From Corynebacterium sp. BD556 (GTDB lineage: Bacteria; Actinomycetota; Actinomycetes; Mycobacteriales; Mycobacteriaceae): DNA of 64,000 nucleotides. Every line of letters starts with the position of its first letter. Position 1 is the first letter of the stretch. A program made the translations under genes and the position numbers. The DNA is taken from NCBI RefSeq assembly GCF_038452275.1, contig NZ_CP141643.1, forward strand, positions 496,001-560,000. The letters are read 5' to 3'. Positions 36,930 through 46,070 of this stretch are shown here, one piece after another. The notes under the pieces were generated by a model. It was not told the DNA's origin and searched no databases. It saw only the letters and a list, made by a program, of their open reading frames with translations.

Positions 36930-37961
36930 TTAGCCCCCGATCTCACTCATCGTACGCTCCGGCTGAAGGAAACCTTCATCATCAATGCCGTGGCCCGGTT
37001 TCTTCAACCACATCGCCTCAGCCCACGCACGGGCAAGCTCCTCATCAGTGGCGCCGTCGCGCATCATGTCGCGCAGCGAAACTTCATCGGCCGCAGCAGA
37101 GAACAGACACGACCTAATAGCCCCATCCGTGGTCAAACGGGTGCGATCACACGCACCACAGAAGGGGTGGGTCACACTGGCAATGATGCCAACTTGGCCC
37201 TCCAGGGTGCCATCGGTTACATCCCACAGCGCCGCAGGCGCAGAGCCACGAGGCTCAGCAGCCGGACGAAGACTAAACTCCTGACGCAACCGCTCCACCA
37301 GCATTTCTGCAGTGACCATACCTGTACGCGTCCATTGGCCCTTCGGGCCCAGAGGCATCTGCTCAATGAAACGTAGCTGCAGCCCGCGGCTCAAACTAAA
37401 ACGCAAGAGGTCACACACCCCGTCAAAGTTCACCCCAGGCATAACCACCGAATTGACCTTAATGGGGCTCAGACCCGCTTCAAGGGCAGCATCGATACCA
37501 CGCAAAACGTCGCCCAACCTGTCGCGGCGGGTTAAGGCGGCAAAAGAGTTACGGTCCACAGAATCTAGCGAAATGTTGATGCGCTCCAAACCAGCTTCGG
37601 CCAACGCCGCGGCACGCTTATCTAAGCCCAAAGCATTCGTGGTGATCGCAGTGCGCGGGGCGCGCCCCTCGTCGGTTCGCAGCGTCATGGTTTCGGCGAT
37701 GATGTCCTCCAAGGACTTGCGCATCAGCGGCTCGCCGCCCGTAAAACGAACCGCCCGGATACCGAGCCTTTCCACACCAATACCAATCAAGCGGAGCACC
37801 TCAGTGCGGTTTAGGGTGTGCTCGGTCGGCAACCACTCCAGACCATCAGGAGGCATGCAGTACGTGCAGCGCAAATTGCAGCGGTCCGTCAGGCTAACGC
37901 GCAGGTCGCGCGCGATGCGCCCGTACTGGTCGACGAGTTGAAGAGGTGCAAAGGTGGACAT
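36930..37961 (-). CDS. moaA: GTP 3',8-cyclase (radical SAM)
   Basis: A 343-residue radical SAM enzyme starting Moco synthesis from GTP. The SAM cluster motif is CNLRCTYC (Cys 28, 32, 35). The second cluster Cys set is in FCGACDRTR and SCLF near the C-terminus, and the protein ends in Gly-Gly, needed to complete the GTP site. TACAAT nine bases before the ATG suggests a leaderless transcript. Confidence 0.96.
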   Translation of the reverse strand: MSTFAPLQLVDQYGRIARDLRVSLTDRCNLRCTYCMPPDGLEWLPTEHTLNRTEVLRLIGIGVERLGIRAVRFTGGEPLMRKSLEDIIAETMTLRTDEGRAPRTAITTNALGLDKRAAALAEAGLERINISLDSVDRNSFAALTRRDRLGDVLRGIDAALEAGLSPIKVNSVVMPGVNFDGVCDLLRFSLSRGLQLRFIEQMPLGPKGQWTRTGMVTAEMLVERLRQEFSLRPAAEPRGSAPAALWDVTDGTLEGQVGIIASVTHPFCGACDRTRLTTDGAIRSCLFSAAADEVSLRDMMRDGATDEELARAWAEAMWLKKPGHGIDDEGFLQPERTMSEIGG

Positions 37962-37970
37962 AATGCGCCC

Positions 37971-37976
37971 ATTGTA
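37971..37976 (-). promoter_or_regulatory. -10 box for moaA
   Basis: On the minus strand TACAAT is followed nine bases later by the moaA ATG, with no Shine-Dalgarno, so a leaderless transcript is likely. Confidence 0.5.
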
Positions 37977-38012
37977 CGAGTGGGGCCAAATCAGCCCCTT
38001 CCGGCAACGGAT

Positions 38013-39800
38013 TTAAGGGCTATGGGAAAAACCGCTGTCCCGGCGCGCGGCTGCCTCATCACCTCCGTGTGACGTCGGATTGCCGCGTGAGCGGTTGCCC
38101 GGCCCGGGCAGCGCGATGATGTCGAACTCGTCGTTGGCCAGGTGCTTGCGCAAGTCCTTTTTGTCGAACTTACCCACCGAAGTCTTGTCGATCGAAGTGA
38201 CAAACGTCCAGTATTCCGGCGCCATCCACGTCGGTAAAGCGCCGGACAAGCCTTCGCGCAGCCGGGCGGCAGTATCTGCAGTGGGCTCGATACCGCCGTG
38301 CAAAACCGTCACCGCCAAAGGCCGCTCGCCCCACTTTTTGTCCGGGTAGCCAATTACTGCACATTCAACGACATCTGGGGCTTCCATAATTAGGTTTTCC
38401 ACCTGGGCAGAGTAGATCCACTCCCCGCCGGAGCGGATAACGTCGCGGGCACGGTCATAGAGCGTCATGAAACCGTCGTTGGTCACCGTGCCCACATCAC
38501 CGGTGCGCAGCCAACCATCCGCCGTGAAAAACTCGCGCACATCCGTGACTTCCTCACCCCGGAAAGAACTGGCAATCTCGCCTGGCTCCTGAGTGGGTGA
38601 GTGGTAATAAGACGCCGCAACCATGTTGCCGCGCACTTGAATTTCGCCTTCCGTGCGGTCTGTCGAAGCCATCACTTCGCCTTCGTGAACAACGCGGTAC
38701 TCCAACCAGGGGGCGAAACGACCTTGGGAAATTCGGTAGGCCCAGCGCGCTTCACCGGAAACCCCCGAGGGGGGCCGGGCGATGGAGCCTACTGTCGACG
38801 TCTCCGTCATCCCCCAAACGTGAACCACGTCCACGCCGTAGCGTTCCTCCCACACCTTGATCAGCGCAGGCGGGGCAGGGGAACCTCCCACATAAATCTC
38901 CGTCAGGCTCATGCGCTCCGGCGGATTATTCAGGTAGTGCACCATCAGTTGGATCCACAACGTGGGCACACCGTGGGCAACGCGGGGGTGCGTTGCGGCG
39001 ATCAGCCGCGCCAAAGTAGGCGCAGACATATCTGAATCTGGCAGCACCAACGGGGCGCCGACGAGGAAAGCTGCGAAAGGCACACCCCAGCTCAACACGT
39101 GATAGACGGGAATACAGCACAGGAAGGACTCACCGTGAGACACCGCCAGCGAGTCCGTGGAGCGCAAACTCATCGCCTCAAGCCAAATAGAGCGGTGAGA
39201 ATAGGCCACACCTTTCGGCGCGCCCGTGGTGGCGGTGGAATACACCAGCGCGGCAGCGGTATTTTCGGGCAGCTCCGGCCAGTTGTAGGTGGTGGAGCGG
39301 CCGTCGAGAAGCATCTCGTAGCGCTTGATCTCCACCCCGGGAGGGAACGTGGCGTCGGCAGGCACAGGCTGCAAACCTGTAAAAACAACGGCGCGCACCG
39401 CGGGGCACCGCGCAACAATCGCGCTTAAGCGCACCGCCAGGCGCGGATCGGCCACGATCACCTCAGCTTCTGAATGGTTGATCACGTAGGCCACTTGATC
39501 CTCCATGAGCTGCACATTCAGCGGGGTAAACACTGCGCCTTTCGACGCCACCGCGAACATCACCTCAAGGTGCTCTGCGCAGTTATACATGAAGGTGGCT
39601 ACCCGCTGATCCGAGTCGATCCCCAAATCGTCGTGGAGAGCATGGGCAAGCGCAGCGGCGCGCGCACCGATAGCCGCGAAGTTTGACTCCTCCGCCTCAC
39701 CCGCGCGCCACGTCGTCACCTTCGTCGTCGCATGAACGGACTCGCCGTGAGAGAGAATGCGGCCGACGGAAAAAGGCACTTCCTGCATGGTCGAGAGCAT
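38013..39800 (-). CDS. Acyl-CoA synthetase / AMP-dependent ligase (FadD-like)
   Basis: A 595-residue ANL-superfamily enzyme that activates a fatty or related acid with ATP. YSTATTGAPKGVAYSHRS (P-loop-like; the usual SGTTG reads TATTG), VWGMTETSTVGS, GWLRTGDVG, and DRARDVIRSGGEWI (hinge) are visible, with the catalytic Lys in SVGKFDKKDL near the C-terminus. ATG 39800 is favoured: TAGAGT lies seven bases upstream, again leaderless, whereas GTG 39809 overlaps that box. The acyl substrate cannot be told. Confidence 0.88.
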   Translation of the reverse strand: MLSTMQEVPFSVGRILSHGESVHATTKVTTWRAGEAEESNFAAIGARAAALAHALHDDLGIDSDQRVATFMYNCAEHLEVMFAVASKGAVFTPLNVQLMEDQVAYVINHSEAEVIVADPRLAVRLSAIVARCPAVRAVVFTGLQPVPADATFPPGVEIKRYEMLLDGRSTTYNWPELPENTAAALVYSTATTGAPKGVAYSHRSIWLEAMSLRSTDSLAVSHGESFLCCIPVYHVLSWGVPFAAFLVGAPLVLPDSDMSAPTLARLIAATHPRVAHGVPTLWIQLMVHYLNNPPERMSLTEIYVGGSPAPPALIKVWEERYGVDVVHVWGMTETSTVGSIARPPSGVSGEARWAYRISQGRFAPWLEYRVVHEGEVMASTDRTEGEIQVRGNMVAASYYHSPTQEPGEIASSFRGEEVTDVREFFTADGWLRTGDVGTVTNDGFMTLYDRARDVIRSGGEWIYSAQVENLIMEAPDVVECAVIGYPDKKWGERPLAVTVLHGGIEPTADTAARLREGLSGALPTWMAPEYWTFVTSIDKTSVGKFDKKDLRKHLANDEFDIIALPGPGNRSRGNPTSHGGDEAAARRDSGFSHSP

Positions 39801-39807
39801 GCGTTCC

Positions 39808-39813
39808 ACTCTA
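39808..39813 (-). promoter_or_regulatory. -10 box for the acyl-CoA ligase gene
   Basis: Minus-strand TAGAGT ends seven bases before ATG 39800. No Shine-Dalgarno is present. Confidence 0.4.
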
Positions 39814-39862
39814 GCGCGACGCGCGAGGCAGTCCCGACAACTACAAAATTTTAAACATGGGT

Positions 39863-39868
39863 TACAAT
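39863..39868 (+). promoter_or_regulatory. -10 box of a promoter giving a long rho leader
   Basis: TACAAT within GGTTACAATAG lies in an AT-rich stretch about 395 bases before the rho start, so it would produce a leader of about 390 nt. No clear -35 is seen. The leader contains a CTCCCCGAAGGGG hairpin (near 40120) and a possible small reading frame. Confidence 0.45.
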
Positions 39869-39887
39869 AGCGCGCGGGAGTCCAAAC

Positions 39888-40148
39888 GTGTCAGGTTCGC
39901 ATGACGTCGGCATGGCGCCGCGACAGCACGACAGGTCTCTTTTTGGACAACCCGCACCACAGCCCGGAGGGGACAAATCCCACCGAAGGGCCCGCGGGCA
40001 GGTGTTTCACCCCACGATCGGCTCTACACCGCACTCCACGCCCCTTGCGTTCTCAGCAGAAGCCGCAAAACGGGATCGTGCGACGGTGGGTTCCGCAGCA
40101 GGGGAGGCAGACGCAAGCGCTCCCCGAAGGGGTAACACTGACACATAA
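39888..40148 (+). CDS. Possible 86-codon leader ORF upstream of rho
   Basis: A GTG at 39888 is preceded at seven bases by GGGAG and by the TACAAT promoter box about 20 bases further up, so it would be the first translatable frame of the rho transcript. The product (86 residues, rich in Pro, Arg, Gly and His) resembles no family and may be noise in GC-rich DNA. Its translation could influence rho-dependent attenuation of rho. This is the only candidate gene in 39801-40263. Confidence 0.25.
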   Translation: MSGSHDVGMAPRQHDRSLFGQPAPQPGGDKSHRRARGQVFHPTIGSTPHSTPLAFSAEAAKRDRATVGSAAGEADASAPRRGNTDT

Positions 40149-40263
40149 ATTGCACACGAACGCTTCCGGCACGGTTTCGCACTGAGACAAAATCACAGTG
40201 CCCCGAACCCCAACCAGGGAAGAAGCCGCCACGCACCGCCGGTAAAGCGACGAAAGGACATCC

Positions 40264-42255
40264 GTGACCGAATCGGGCACCAACGCGCAGGGGCAAAACC
40301 TCGCTGCGCTCAAGATCCCAGAACTGCGTAAAATCGCCGCGGAGAAAGGCATCAAAGGCCTGTCTGGACTCCGCAAAGGCGAATTGATCGAAGCGATCAA
40401 CACCGGGGTCGCACCGCGCCGAGGTGCGGCCACCCCCACCGGCCGCACCTCCTCCCACGAGGCCGCGGCCGATCCCGCCACCAGCACAGGCGAGTCGGGG
40501 CGACAAGCCGAGGCCCCAGCGGGCGAGCAGCCCCGCCGCCGCGCCACCCGCCGCCGCGGGGCACCCGCCGCCGATTACGCACCTGCCGCACATGCACGCG
40601 ATGAGGCGAACCGCGGCGATAACGCCGATAACGCCGATAACGGCACCCCCGCCGGCAAGGCAGATAATGTTGAGCACTCCGGAGTGGAGGATCAGCAACG
40701 CTACGAATCGCGCTCTGCTGCCCGCCGCGCGCGCCGAAACCGCGCTCGCCAAAACCACGACGACAACGACCAGCGCGACAACGACCAGCGCGACAACGAC
40801 CAGCGCGATAACGACCAGCGCGATAACAAAGACAACCCCGAGGACACCGGCGGCTTCGATAAGGACGCTCACCGCAGCAACCGCAGTCAGCGTGACAACC
40901 GGGAAGATCGTGACAACCGTGGGGGCAAGGGCGGGCGCAACAACCGCGACGAGCTAGACGGCGGTGGCCGCCGCGGACGTCGGGGGCGGCGCAACCGCAA
41001 CCGCAATCGTGGTGACAACAGCACCAGCACCGGCACAGATAACGGTGGAAACGCTGGAAATAACCAGGACTTCGACCCGTCTGAACTGCAGGAAGTCGCC
41101 GGCATCATTGATGTGGTGGACAATAACTCCGCGTTTATCCGCACAACCGGCTACCGCCAAAACCAAGCGGACGTTTTTGTTAACAACAAGTTGGTTCGCC
41201 ACAATGGCCTGCGCTCCGGCGACGCCGTGATTGGTCAGGTTCGCGCCAACGGCCAGGGCCACTCCCACGGCAACGGCCGCAACCGCCAGCGCTACAACCA
41301 GCTAGTGCGCGTCGATACGGTCAACGGGATGAGCCCGGAGGAGGCGAAGCAGCGCAAGGAGTTCCACAAACTCACTCCGCTGTATCCGAACAAGCGCTTG
41401 CGCCTGGAGACGGAGCCGAACATCTTGACCACCCGTGTCATCGATCTGGTGATGCCGATTGGCAAGGGGCAGCGCGCCCTCATCGTCTCTCCTCCGAAGG
41501 CCGGTAAGACAACGATCTTGCAAAACATCGCTAATGCGATTGCGACGAATAATCCGGAGTGCTACCTCATGGTCGTGCTTGTCGACGAGCGTCCCGAGGA
41601 AGTCACCGACATGCAGCGCAGCGTCAAAGGTGAGGTCATCGCTTCGACCTTCGACCGCCCGCCGAGTGAGCACACCGCTGTGGCGGAGCTGGCCATTGAA
41701 CGAGCGAAGCGTCTTGTGGAGATGGGCCAAGACGTGGTGGTCTTGCTCGATTCCATTACCCGATTGGGCCGCGCCTACAACAACTCCTCGCCGGCTTCCG
41801 GCCGTATCCTCTCCGGCGGTGTGGACTCTAATGCGCTGTACCCACCGAAGCGTTTCTTGGGTGCGGCCCGCAACATCGAGGAGGGCGGTTCGTTGACGAT
41901 CATCGCGACCGCCATGGTGGAGACTGGTTCTGCCGGTGACACTGTCATTTTCGAGGAGTTCAAGGGCACGGGCAACGCTGAGCTCAAACTGGACCGGAAG
42001 ATCGCCGAGCGTCGTGTGTTCCCGGCGGTCGATGTTAACCCTTCCGGCACGCGCAAGGATGAGCTTTTGATGAGCCCGGAGGAAGCCCGCGTGATGCATA
42101 AGCTGCGCCGTATCCTCTCGGCGCTTGACCCGCAGCAGTCGATTGACATGCTGATCAAGCAGTTGAAGAAGACGAAGAGCAACGGGGAATTCCTCATGGG
42201 CGTGGCTAACTCCGCCCCGATGGCGGCGGCTGAGAACGAAGAGGAGTACAGCTAA
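40264..42255 (+). CDS. rho: Transcription termination factor Rho
   Basis: A 663-residue hexameric RNA translocase. The first 55 residues hold a Rho N-terminal motif ([15 protein letters not shown]). A long disordered Arg/Asp/Asn/Gly-rich insert (about 60-265) contains DNDQR tandem repeats, typical in form of actinobacterial Rho. The cold-shock RNA-binding domain begins near 275. Walker A PPKAGKTT (about 409), Walker [17 protein letters not shown] and the arginine finger region follow. GTG 40264 is preceded by AAAGGA. prfA starts on the last base of its stop. Confidence 0.95.
   Translation: MTESGTNAQGQNLAALKIPELRKIAAEKGIKGLSGLRKGELIEAINTGVAPRRGAATPTGRTSSHEAAADPATSTGESGRQAEAPAGEQPRRRATRRRGAPAADYAPAAHARDEANRGDNADNADNGTPAGKADNVEHSGVEDQQRYESRSAARRARRNRARQNHDDNDQRDNDQRDNDQRDNDQRDNKDNPEDTGGFDKDAHRSNRSQRDNREDRDNRGGKGGRNNRDELDGGGRRGRRGRRNRNRNRGDNSTSTGTDNGGNAGNNQDFDPSELQEVAGIIDVVDNNSAFIRTTGYRQNQADVFVNNKLVRHNGLRSGDAVIGQVRANGQGHSHGNGRNRQRYNQLVRVDTVNGMSPEEAKQRKEFHKLTPLYPNKRLRLETEPNILTTRVIDLVMPIGKGQRALIVSPPKAGKTTILQNIANAIATNNPECYLMVVLVDERPEEVTDMQRSVKGEVIASTFDRPPSEHTAVAELAIERAKRLVEMGQDVVVLLDSITRLGRAYNNSSPASGRILSGGVDSNALYPPKRFLGAARNIEEGGSLTIIATAMVETGSAGDTVIFEEFKGTGNAELKLDRKIAERRVFPAVDVNPSGTRKDELLMSPEEARVMHKLRRILSALDPQQSIDMLIKQLKKTKSNGEFLMGVANSAPMAAAENEEEYS
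40762..40821 (+). repeat. Four 15-bp tandem repeats within rho
   Basis: GACAACGACCAGCGC occurs three times in succession, then once with GATAAC. The array encodes DNDQR repeats in the disordered insert of Rho. The copy number is likely to vary between strains by slippage in frame. Confidence 0.85.
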
Positions 42256-43346
42256 TGGCCACACCTTCTCAGTCGGGCTCGCATGTCTCGCTTGTCGACG
42301 ACTACGTGTCCGAATACCAGGGCATCCAGGCGCAGATGGGTGATCCGGAAATCGCCGGCGACCAGGAGCAGTTCCGCAAGTTGTCGAAGCGCTACGCGCA
42401 GTTGCAGCCGATCATCAAAGTCAACGACGCGCTTGTCCAGGCCCGGGAGGACTACGAGGCCGCGTCTGAGATGGCCAGCGAGGATAAGGAGTTCGCGGAA
42501 GAAGCGACCCGCCTCGAAGGTGAGATTGTGCGCCTGGAGGAGGAGCTGGCTGATCTGCTTGCGCCGCGCGACGAGCACGACGGTGATGACATCATCATGG
42601 AAATCAAGGCTGGTGCTGGTGGTGAAGAAGCCGCACTTTTCGCCGCCGATTTGGCTCGCATGTACCAGAAGTATTGTGAAAAACACGATCTTGTTTGGGG
42701 CGTGTTGGATCTCGCGGAGTCCGATCTTGGCGGGGCAAAGGACATGACTGTGTCTGTCAAGTCGAAGAACCCTTCGCGTGATGGTGCGTGGAGCAAGCTG
42801 AAGTTTGAAGGAGGCGTTCACCGCGTCCAGCGCGTCCCCGTCACGGAGTCCCAGGGACGCATCCAGACCTCCGCGGCTGGTGTATTGGTCTACCCGGAAC
42901 CTGAGGAGATTGGGTCTGTAAACATCGACGAGAAGGATCTGCGAGTCGACGTCTACCGATCCTCCGGCAAGGGCGGGCAGGGCGTCAACACCACGGATTC
43001 GGCCGTGCGTATCACCCACCTGCCCACAAATATCGTCGTGACTTGCCAAAACGAGCGTTCCCAGATTCAGAACCGAGCGCGTGCTATGCAGGTGCTGCAG
43101 GCCCGCCTGGATCAGTTGGAAAGGGACAAGGCGGATGCCGAGGCGGCGGAGGGCCGCGCCTCCCAGGTGCGCACAATGGACCGCTCCGAGCGCATCCGTA
43201 CCTATAACTGGCCGGAGAACCGCATTTCCGACCACCGCATCAACTACAAGGCGAACAACCTTGATTCGGTACTCGACGGCAACATGGACGAGTTGATCGC
43301 AGCTCTCCAAGACCACGAGCGCCAGGAACGCCTTGAAGCGGAATAA
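42255..43346 (+). CDS. prfA: Peptide chain release factor 1
   Basis: A 363-residue class I release factor reading UAG and UAA. The GGQ loop ([16 protein letters not shown], about 238) hydrolyses peptidyl-tRNA and should be methylated by the downstream PrmC. The ATG uses the final A of the rho TAA, and the end overlaps prmC by 14 bases, indicating a coupled operon. rpmE does not lie between rho and prfA, unlike M. tuberculosis. Confidence 0.95.
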   Translation: MATPSQSGSHVSLVDDYVSEYQGIQAQMGDPEIAGDQEQFRKLSKRYAQLQPIIKVNDALVQAREDYEAASEMASEDKEFAEEATRLEGEIVRLEEELADLLAPRDEHDGDDIIMEIKAGAGGEEAALFAADLARMYQKYCEKHDLVWGVLDLAESDLGGAKDMTVSVKSKNPSRDGAWSKLKFEGGVHRVQRVPVTESQGRIQTSAAGVLVYPEPEEIGSVNIDEKDLRVDVYRSSGKGGQGVNTTDSAVRITHLPTNIVVTCQNERSQIQNRARAMQVLQARLDQLERDKADAEAAEGRASQVRTMDRSERIRTYNWPENRISDHRINYKANNLDSVLDGNMDELIAALQDHERQERLEAE

Positions 43347-44184
43347 TCTGCGCGAAATGATCGCCCGCGCCGCCGAGGAATTGGCTGGTGCGGGCGTTGC
43401 CACGCCTGAGGTCGACGCCCGTCTCATCGCCGCGTGGCTTCTCGACGTCCCCCCGACCCAGCTCATCTTCGCTAAGCCCTCCCCAACTTTTGCAGATGAC
43501 TACGTTTCAGCAATTGCCCGGCGGGCGCAGCGCGAACCGTTGCAACACATCACGGGTCGAGCTGCGTTCGGCCCCTTGGAGCTGCGAGTCGGGCCCGGGG
43601 TGTTTATCCCGCGGCCTGAAACGGAGGTGTTGGGGCAGTGGGCGGTTGAGGCTATAGAAGATGTGGCTGAACCTGTGGTCGTGGACTTGGGCACGGGCAC
43701 GGGGGCATTGGCGTTGTTTATTGCGCACCATCGTCCTGACGCGCACGTTACCGCTGTGGAACTTTCAGCTAAGGCGCGCGCCTACGCGGAGGACAACGTC
43801 CGCGCCCACGGTGCGCGGCTGACTGTGGTGGCGGGGGACATGACGGATCCGGGGCTGTTGGCTCAGTTGCGCGGAACAGTAGATCTGGTTGTTTCTAACC
43901 CGCCGTATGTGCCCGAAGACCCCAATTTGTCCGCAGAGGTGTATTTCGACCCGAGTGAGGCTGTTTTTTCTGGAGGCGACGGAATGGATGCTATCCGTGG
44001 GCTCGTACCGGTGGCGGCTGGCCTTTTAAAACCTGGCGGCGCGATCGGCATTGAGCATGATGACACCACGTCGGGGGCAGTTCGTGAGGTGCTTCTAGCC
44101 GACGCCCGCTTTACCGCCGTGCAGGCTGTCAAGGACTTAGCCGACCGGGATCGGTTTGTCACCGCGAGTAAAGTGGAAGGCTGA
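43333..44184 (+). CDS. prmC: Release factor glutamine methyltransferase PrmC
   Basis: A 283-residue SAM-dependent enzyme methylating the Gln of GGQ in RF1/RF2. [15 protein letters not shown] binds SAM, and NPPYVPED (about 188) is the catalytic motif. TTG 43333 gives the family-like N-terminus ([17 protein letters not shown]); ATG 43357 is an alternative that would trim it. It overlaps prfA, its substrate gene. Confidence 0.93.
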   Translation: MKRNNLREMIARAAEELAGAGVATPEVDARLIAAWLLDVPPTQLIFAKPSPTFADDYVSAIARRAQREPLQHITGRAAFGPLELRVGPGVFIPRPETEVLGQWAVEAIEDVAEPVVVDLGTGTGALALFIAHHRPDAHVTAVELSAKARAYAEDNVRAHGARLTVVAGDMTDPGLLAQLRGTVDLVVSNPPYVPEDPNLSAEVYFDPSEAVFSGGDGMDAIRGLVPVAAGLLKPGGAIGIEHDDTTSGAVREVLLADARFTAVQAVKDLADRDRFVTASKVEG

Positions 44185-44214
44185 TCGTAGTGTGCCGCCA
44201 ACTGAAGGAGAGCT

Positions 44215-44880
44215 ATGTCGAGGCCGAGCCAGATTTACAACTGTCTGGATCCTGAGGGGCGTCAAGCCGGCCTGTCTGCGGCAGTCGAGGCTGTGCGCGC
44301 CGGGCAATGCGTGGTCATGCCCACCGATACTGTTTACGGCATTGGTGCTGATGCCTTCAACAATGACGCCATCGCGAGGCTTTTGGCCACCAAAAGGCGT
44401 GGCCCCGATATGCCCGTGCCGGTCCTTGTTGGTTCCTGGCTCACAGTGCAAGGACTCGTGCGTGAAATGACCGACACCGCTCAGACCCTCATCGAGGCGT
44501 TCTGGCCGGGGGGATTGTCTATTATCATGCCGGAGGCTCCGAGTTTGCCGTGGAACCTGGGAGATACGCGGGGCACGGTGCTGCTGCGGATGCCTAATCA
44601 GCCCCTTGCCCTTGAGCTTTTGCGTGAGGTGGGCCCGATGGGTGTCTCTAGCGCGAACCTGACCGGCCACGAGCCGCCGACTACCGCCATTGGGGCGAAG
44701 CAGCAGTTCGGTGATGCCATTTCCGTCTACCTCGATGGGGGAGTCTCGGAGGTGGGCGAACCCTCAACCATCATCGACATCTCGCGGCCCACGCCGGTCA
44801 TTTTGCGGCACGGCGCCACCAGCGCCGAACACATCGGTGAAGTTCTCAACCTTGACCCTGAGGCACTGCGGAGGAAGTAG
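44215..44880 (+). CDS. Threonylcarbamoyl-AMP synthase (TsaC/Sua5/YrdC family)
   Basis: A 221-residue YrdC-domain protein making threonylcarbamoyl-AMP for t6A modification of ANN-decoding tRNAs. VVMPTDTVYGIGADAF, LLATKRRGPDMPVPVLV, PGGLSIIM and VSSANLTGHEPPT are the family motifs. AAGGAG precedes the ATG by four bases. Positioned between prmC and wecA as Rv1301 is in M. tuberculosis. Confidence 0.93.
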   Translation: MSRPSQIYNCLDPEGRQAGLSAAVEAVRAGQCVVMPTDTVYGIGADAFNNDAIARLLATKRRGPDMPVPVLVGSWLTVQGLVREMTDTAQTLIEAFWPGGLSIIMPEAPSLPWNLGDTRGTVLLRMPNQPLALELLREVGPMGVSSANLTGHEPPTTAIGAKQQFGDAISVYLDGGVSEVGEPSTIIDISRPTPVILRHGATSAEHIGEVLNLDPEALRRK

Positions 44881-46050
44881 ATGTCGGGCGCTGGAGTCCC
44901 GCTGCGCGAATTAGGCCTTGTTCTGCTCGTCGCCGCCGCTATTACATACATCGCTACAGGTGTCGTGCGCTCCCTCTTGGTGCGTACGGGCCGTGTAGCG
45001 GAGATCCGCCAGCGCGATGTGCATACCCAGCCCACGCCCTCGGTGGGTGGGTTGGCAATGTTTAGCGGTTTTGCCTCCGCTTACTTTCTTGCCCAACAGT
45101 TGCCTGCGCTGACCCGCGGTTTCGCTCCGGTCACCCCAGAGATGGATGCCGTGCTCGCCGGGGCTTTTGCCATCGTTGTCATTGGTGTGATGGATGATCT
45201 CTACGAGCTGGGGGCGGTGACAAAACTCATTGGGCAATTTGTCGCTGCGGTGTTGATGAGCCTGCTGGGCTTGGTGTTCACCGTTTTCTACGTCCCCGTT
45301 GACGGGGGCACTACGCTTATTTTGGACCATATCCAAGGGGTTACTGCGAGCGCGATTTTCACGGTGATGCTCATTAACGCCATCAATTTTGTCGACGGCA
45401 TTGATGGGCTCGCTGCTGGACTCGGCATGATTGCGGGCACCGCCATCTTGGTTTTCTCGCTCACGGTACTCCATGATCAGGGCGGGGCAGTCTCGGCGTA
45501 CCCCCCGGCGATCATCTGCGCAGCATTGGTGGGCATTTGTGCTGGGTTTTTACCGCACAACTTTGAGCCGGCGCGGATTTTCATGGGGGATTCCGGGGCG
45601 ATGCTTATTGGCCTTTTGCTGGCGGCGGCGTCGGTGTCTGCCTCCGGAAAGATTAACCTCGCGCTTTATGGGGCTGCCGACTTCGTGGCTTTAATGAGCC
45701 CGATTGTCGTCGTAGCCGCCGCCATTTCCTTTCCGATTGTGGATCTGGTGTGGGCCGTTGTGCGCCGCACGGCCAGGGGGCAAAGCCCCTTTGTTGCCGA
45801 CGCCGGCCACATCCATCACCGTTTGTTGCGCCTAGGACACACGCACCGGCGAACGGTGTTGGTGTTGTATATGTGGGTGTGCGCAGTCGCTTTCGGGGCT
45901 GTGAGCTTTTCTGTCGTTCCCCTTGAGTGGGCGGTGGGATTGACGGCTGCAGCGGTGTGCGGTGCTGTGGTTTTGACGGCTGTGCCGCTCATCCGGGGTA
46001 AAATTGGTCCCCGCGGTCTACACCCTGACGGTGCCGCTATCGGAGAGTAA
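44881..46050 (+). CDS. wecA: Polyprenyl-phosphate N-acetylglucosaminyl-1-phosphate transferase (WecA/Rfe)
   Basis: A 389-residue membrane protein with about 11 hydrophobic helices. DVHTQPTPSVGGLAMF, GVMDDLYEL, NFVDGIDGLAAGLG, FMGDSGAMLIG and the HIHHRLLRLGHTHR loop are the MraY/WecA-family catalytic motifs. In Actinobacteria WecA starts the arabinogalactan linker unit on decaprenyl phosphate. GGAGGAAG precedes the ATG, which abuts the previous stop. Confidence 0.93.
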   Translation: MSGAGVPLRELGLVLLVAAAITYIATGVVRSLLVRTGRVAEIRQRDVHTQPTPSVGGLAMFSGFASAYFLAQQLPALTRGFAPVTPEMDAVLAGAFAIVVIGVMDDLYELGAVTKLIGQFVAAVLMSLLGLVFTVFYVPVDGGTTLILDHIQGVTASAIFTVMLINAINFVDGIDGLAAGLGMIAGTAILVFSLTVLHDQGGAVSAYPPAIICAALVGICAGFLPHNFEPARIFMGDSGAMLIGLLLAAASVSASGKINLALYGAADFVALMSPIVVVAAAISFPIVDLVWAVVRRTARGQSPFVADAGHIHHRLLRLGHTHRRTVLVLYMWVCAVAFGAVSFSVVPLEWAVGLTAAAVCGAVVLTAVPLIRGKIGPRGLHPDGAAIGE

Positions 46051-46070
46051 TCGTGAGCGGAGGAGACGAC

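Noticed and set aside
40762-40821. Possible CRISPR-like array
   Set aside because: The repeats are back to back without spacers and lie in frame inside rho.
42252-43466. A 404-residue minus-strand frame opposite prfA
   Set aside because: Antisense shadow; the plus-strand product is clearly release factor 1.
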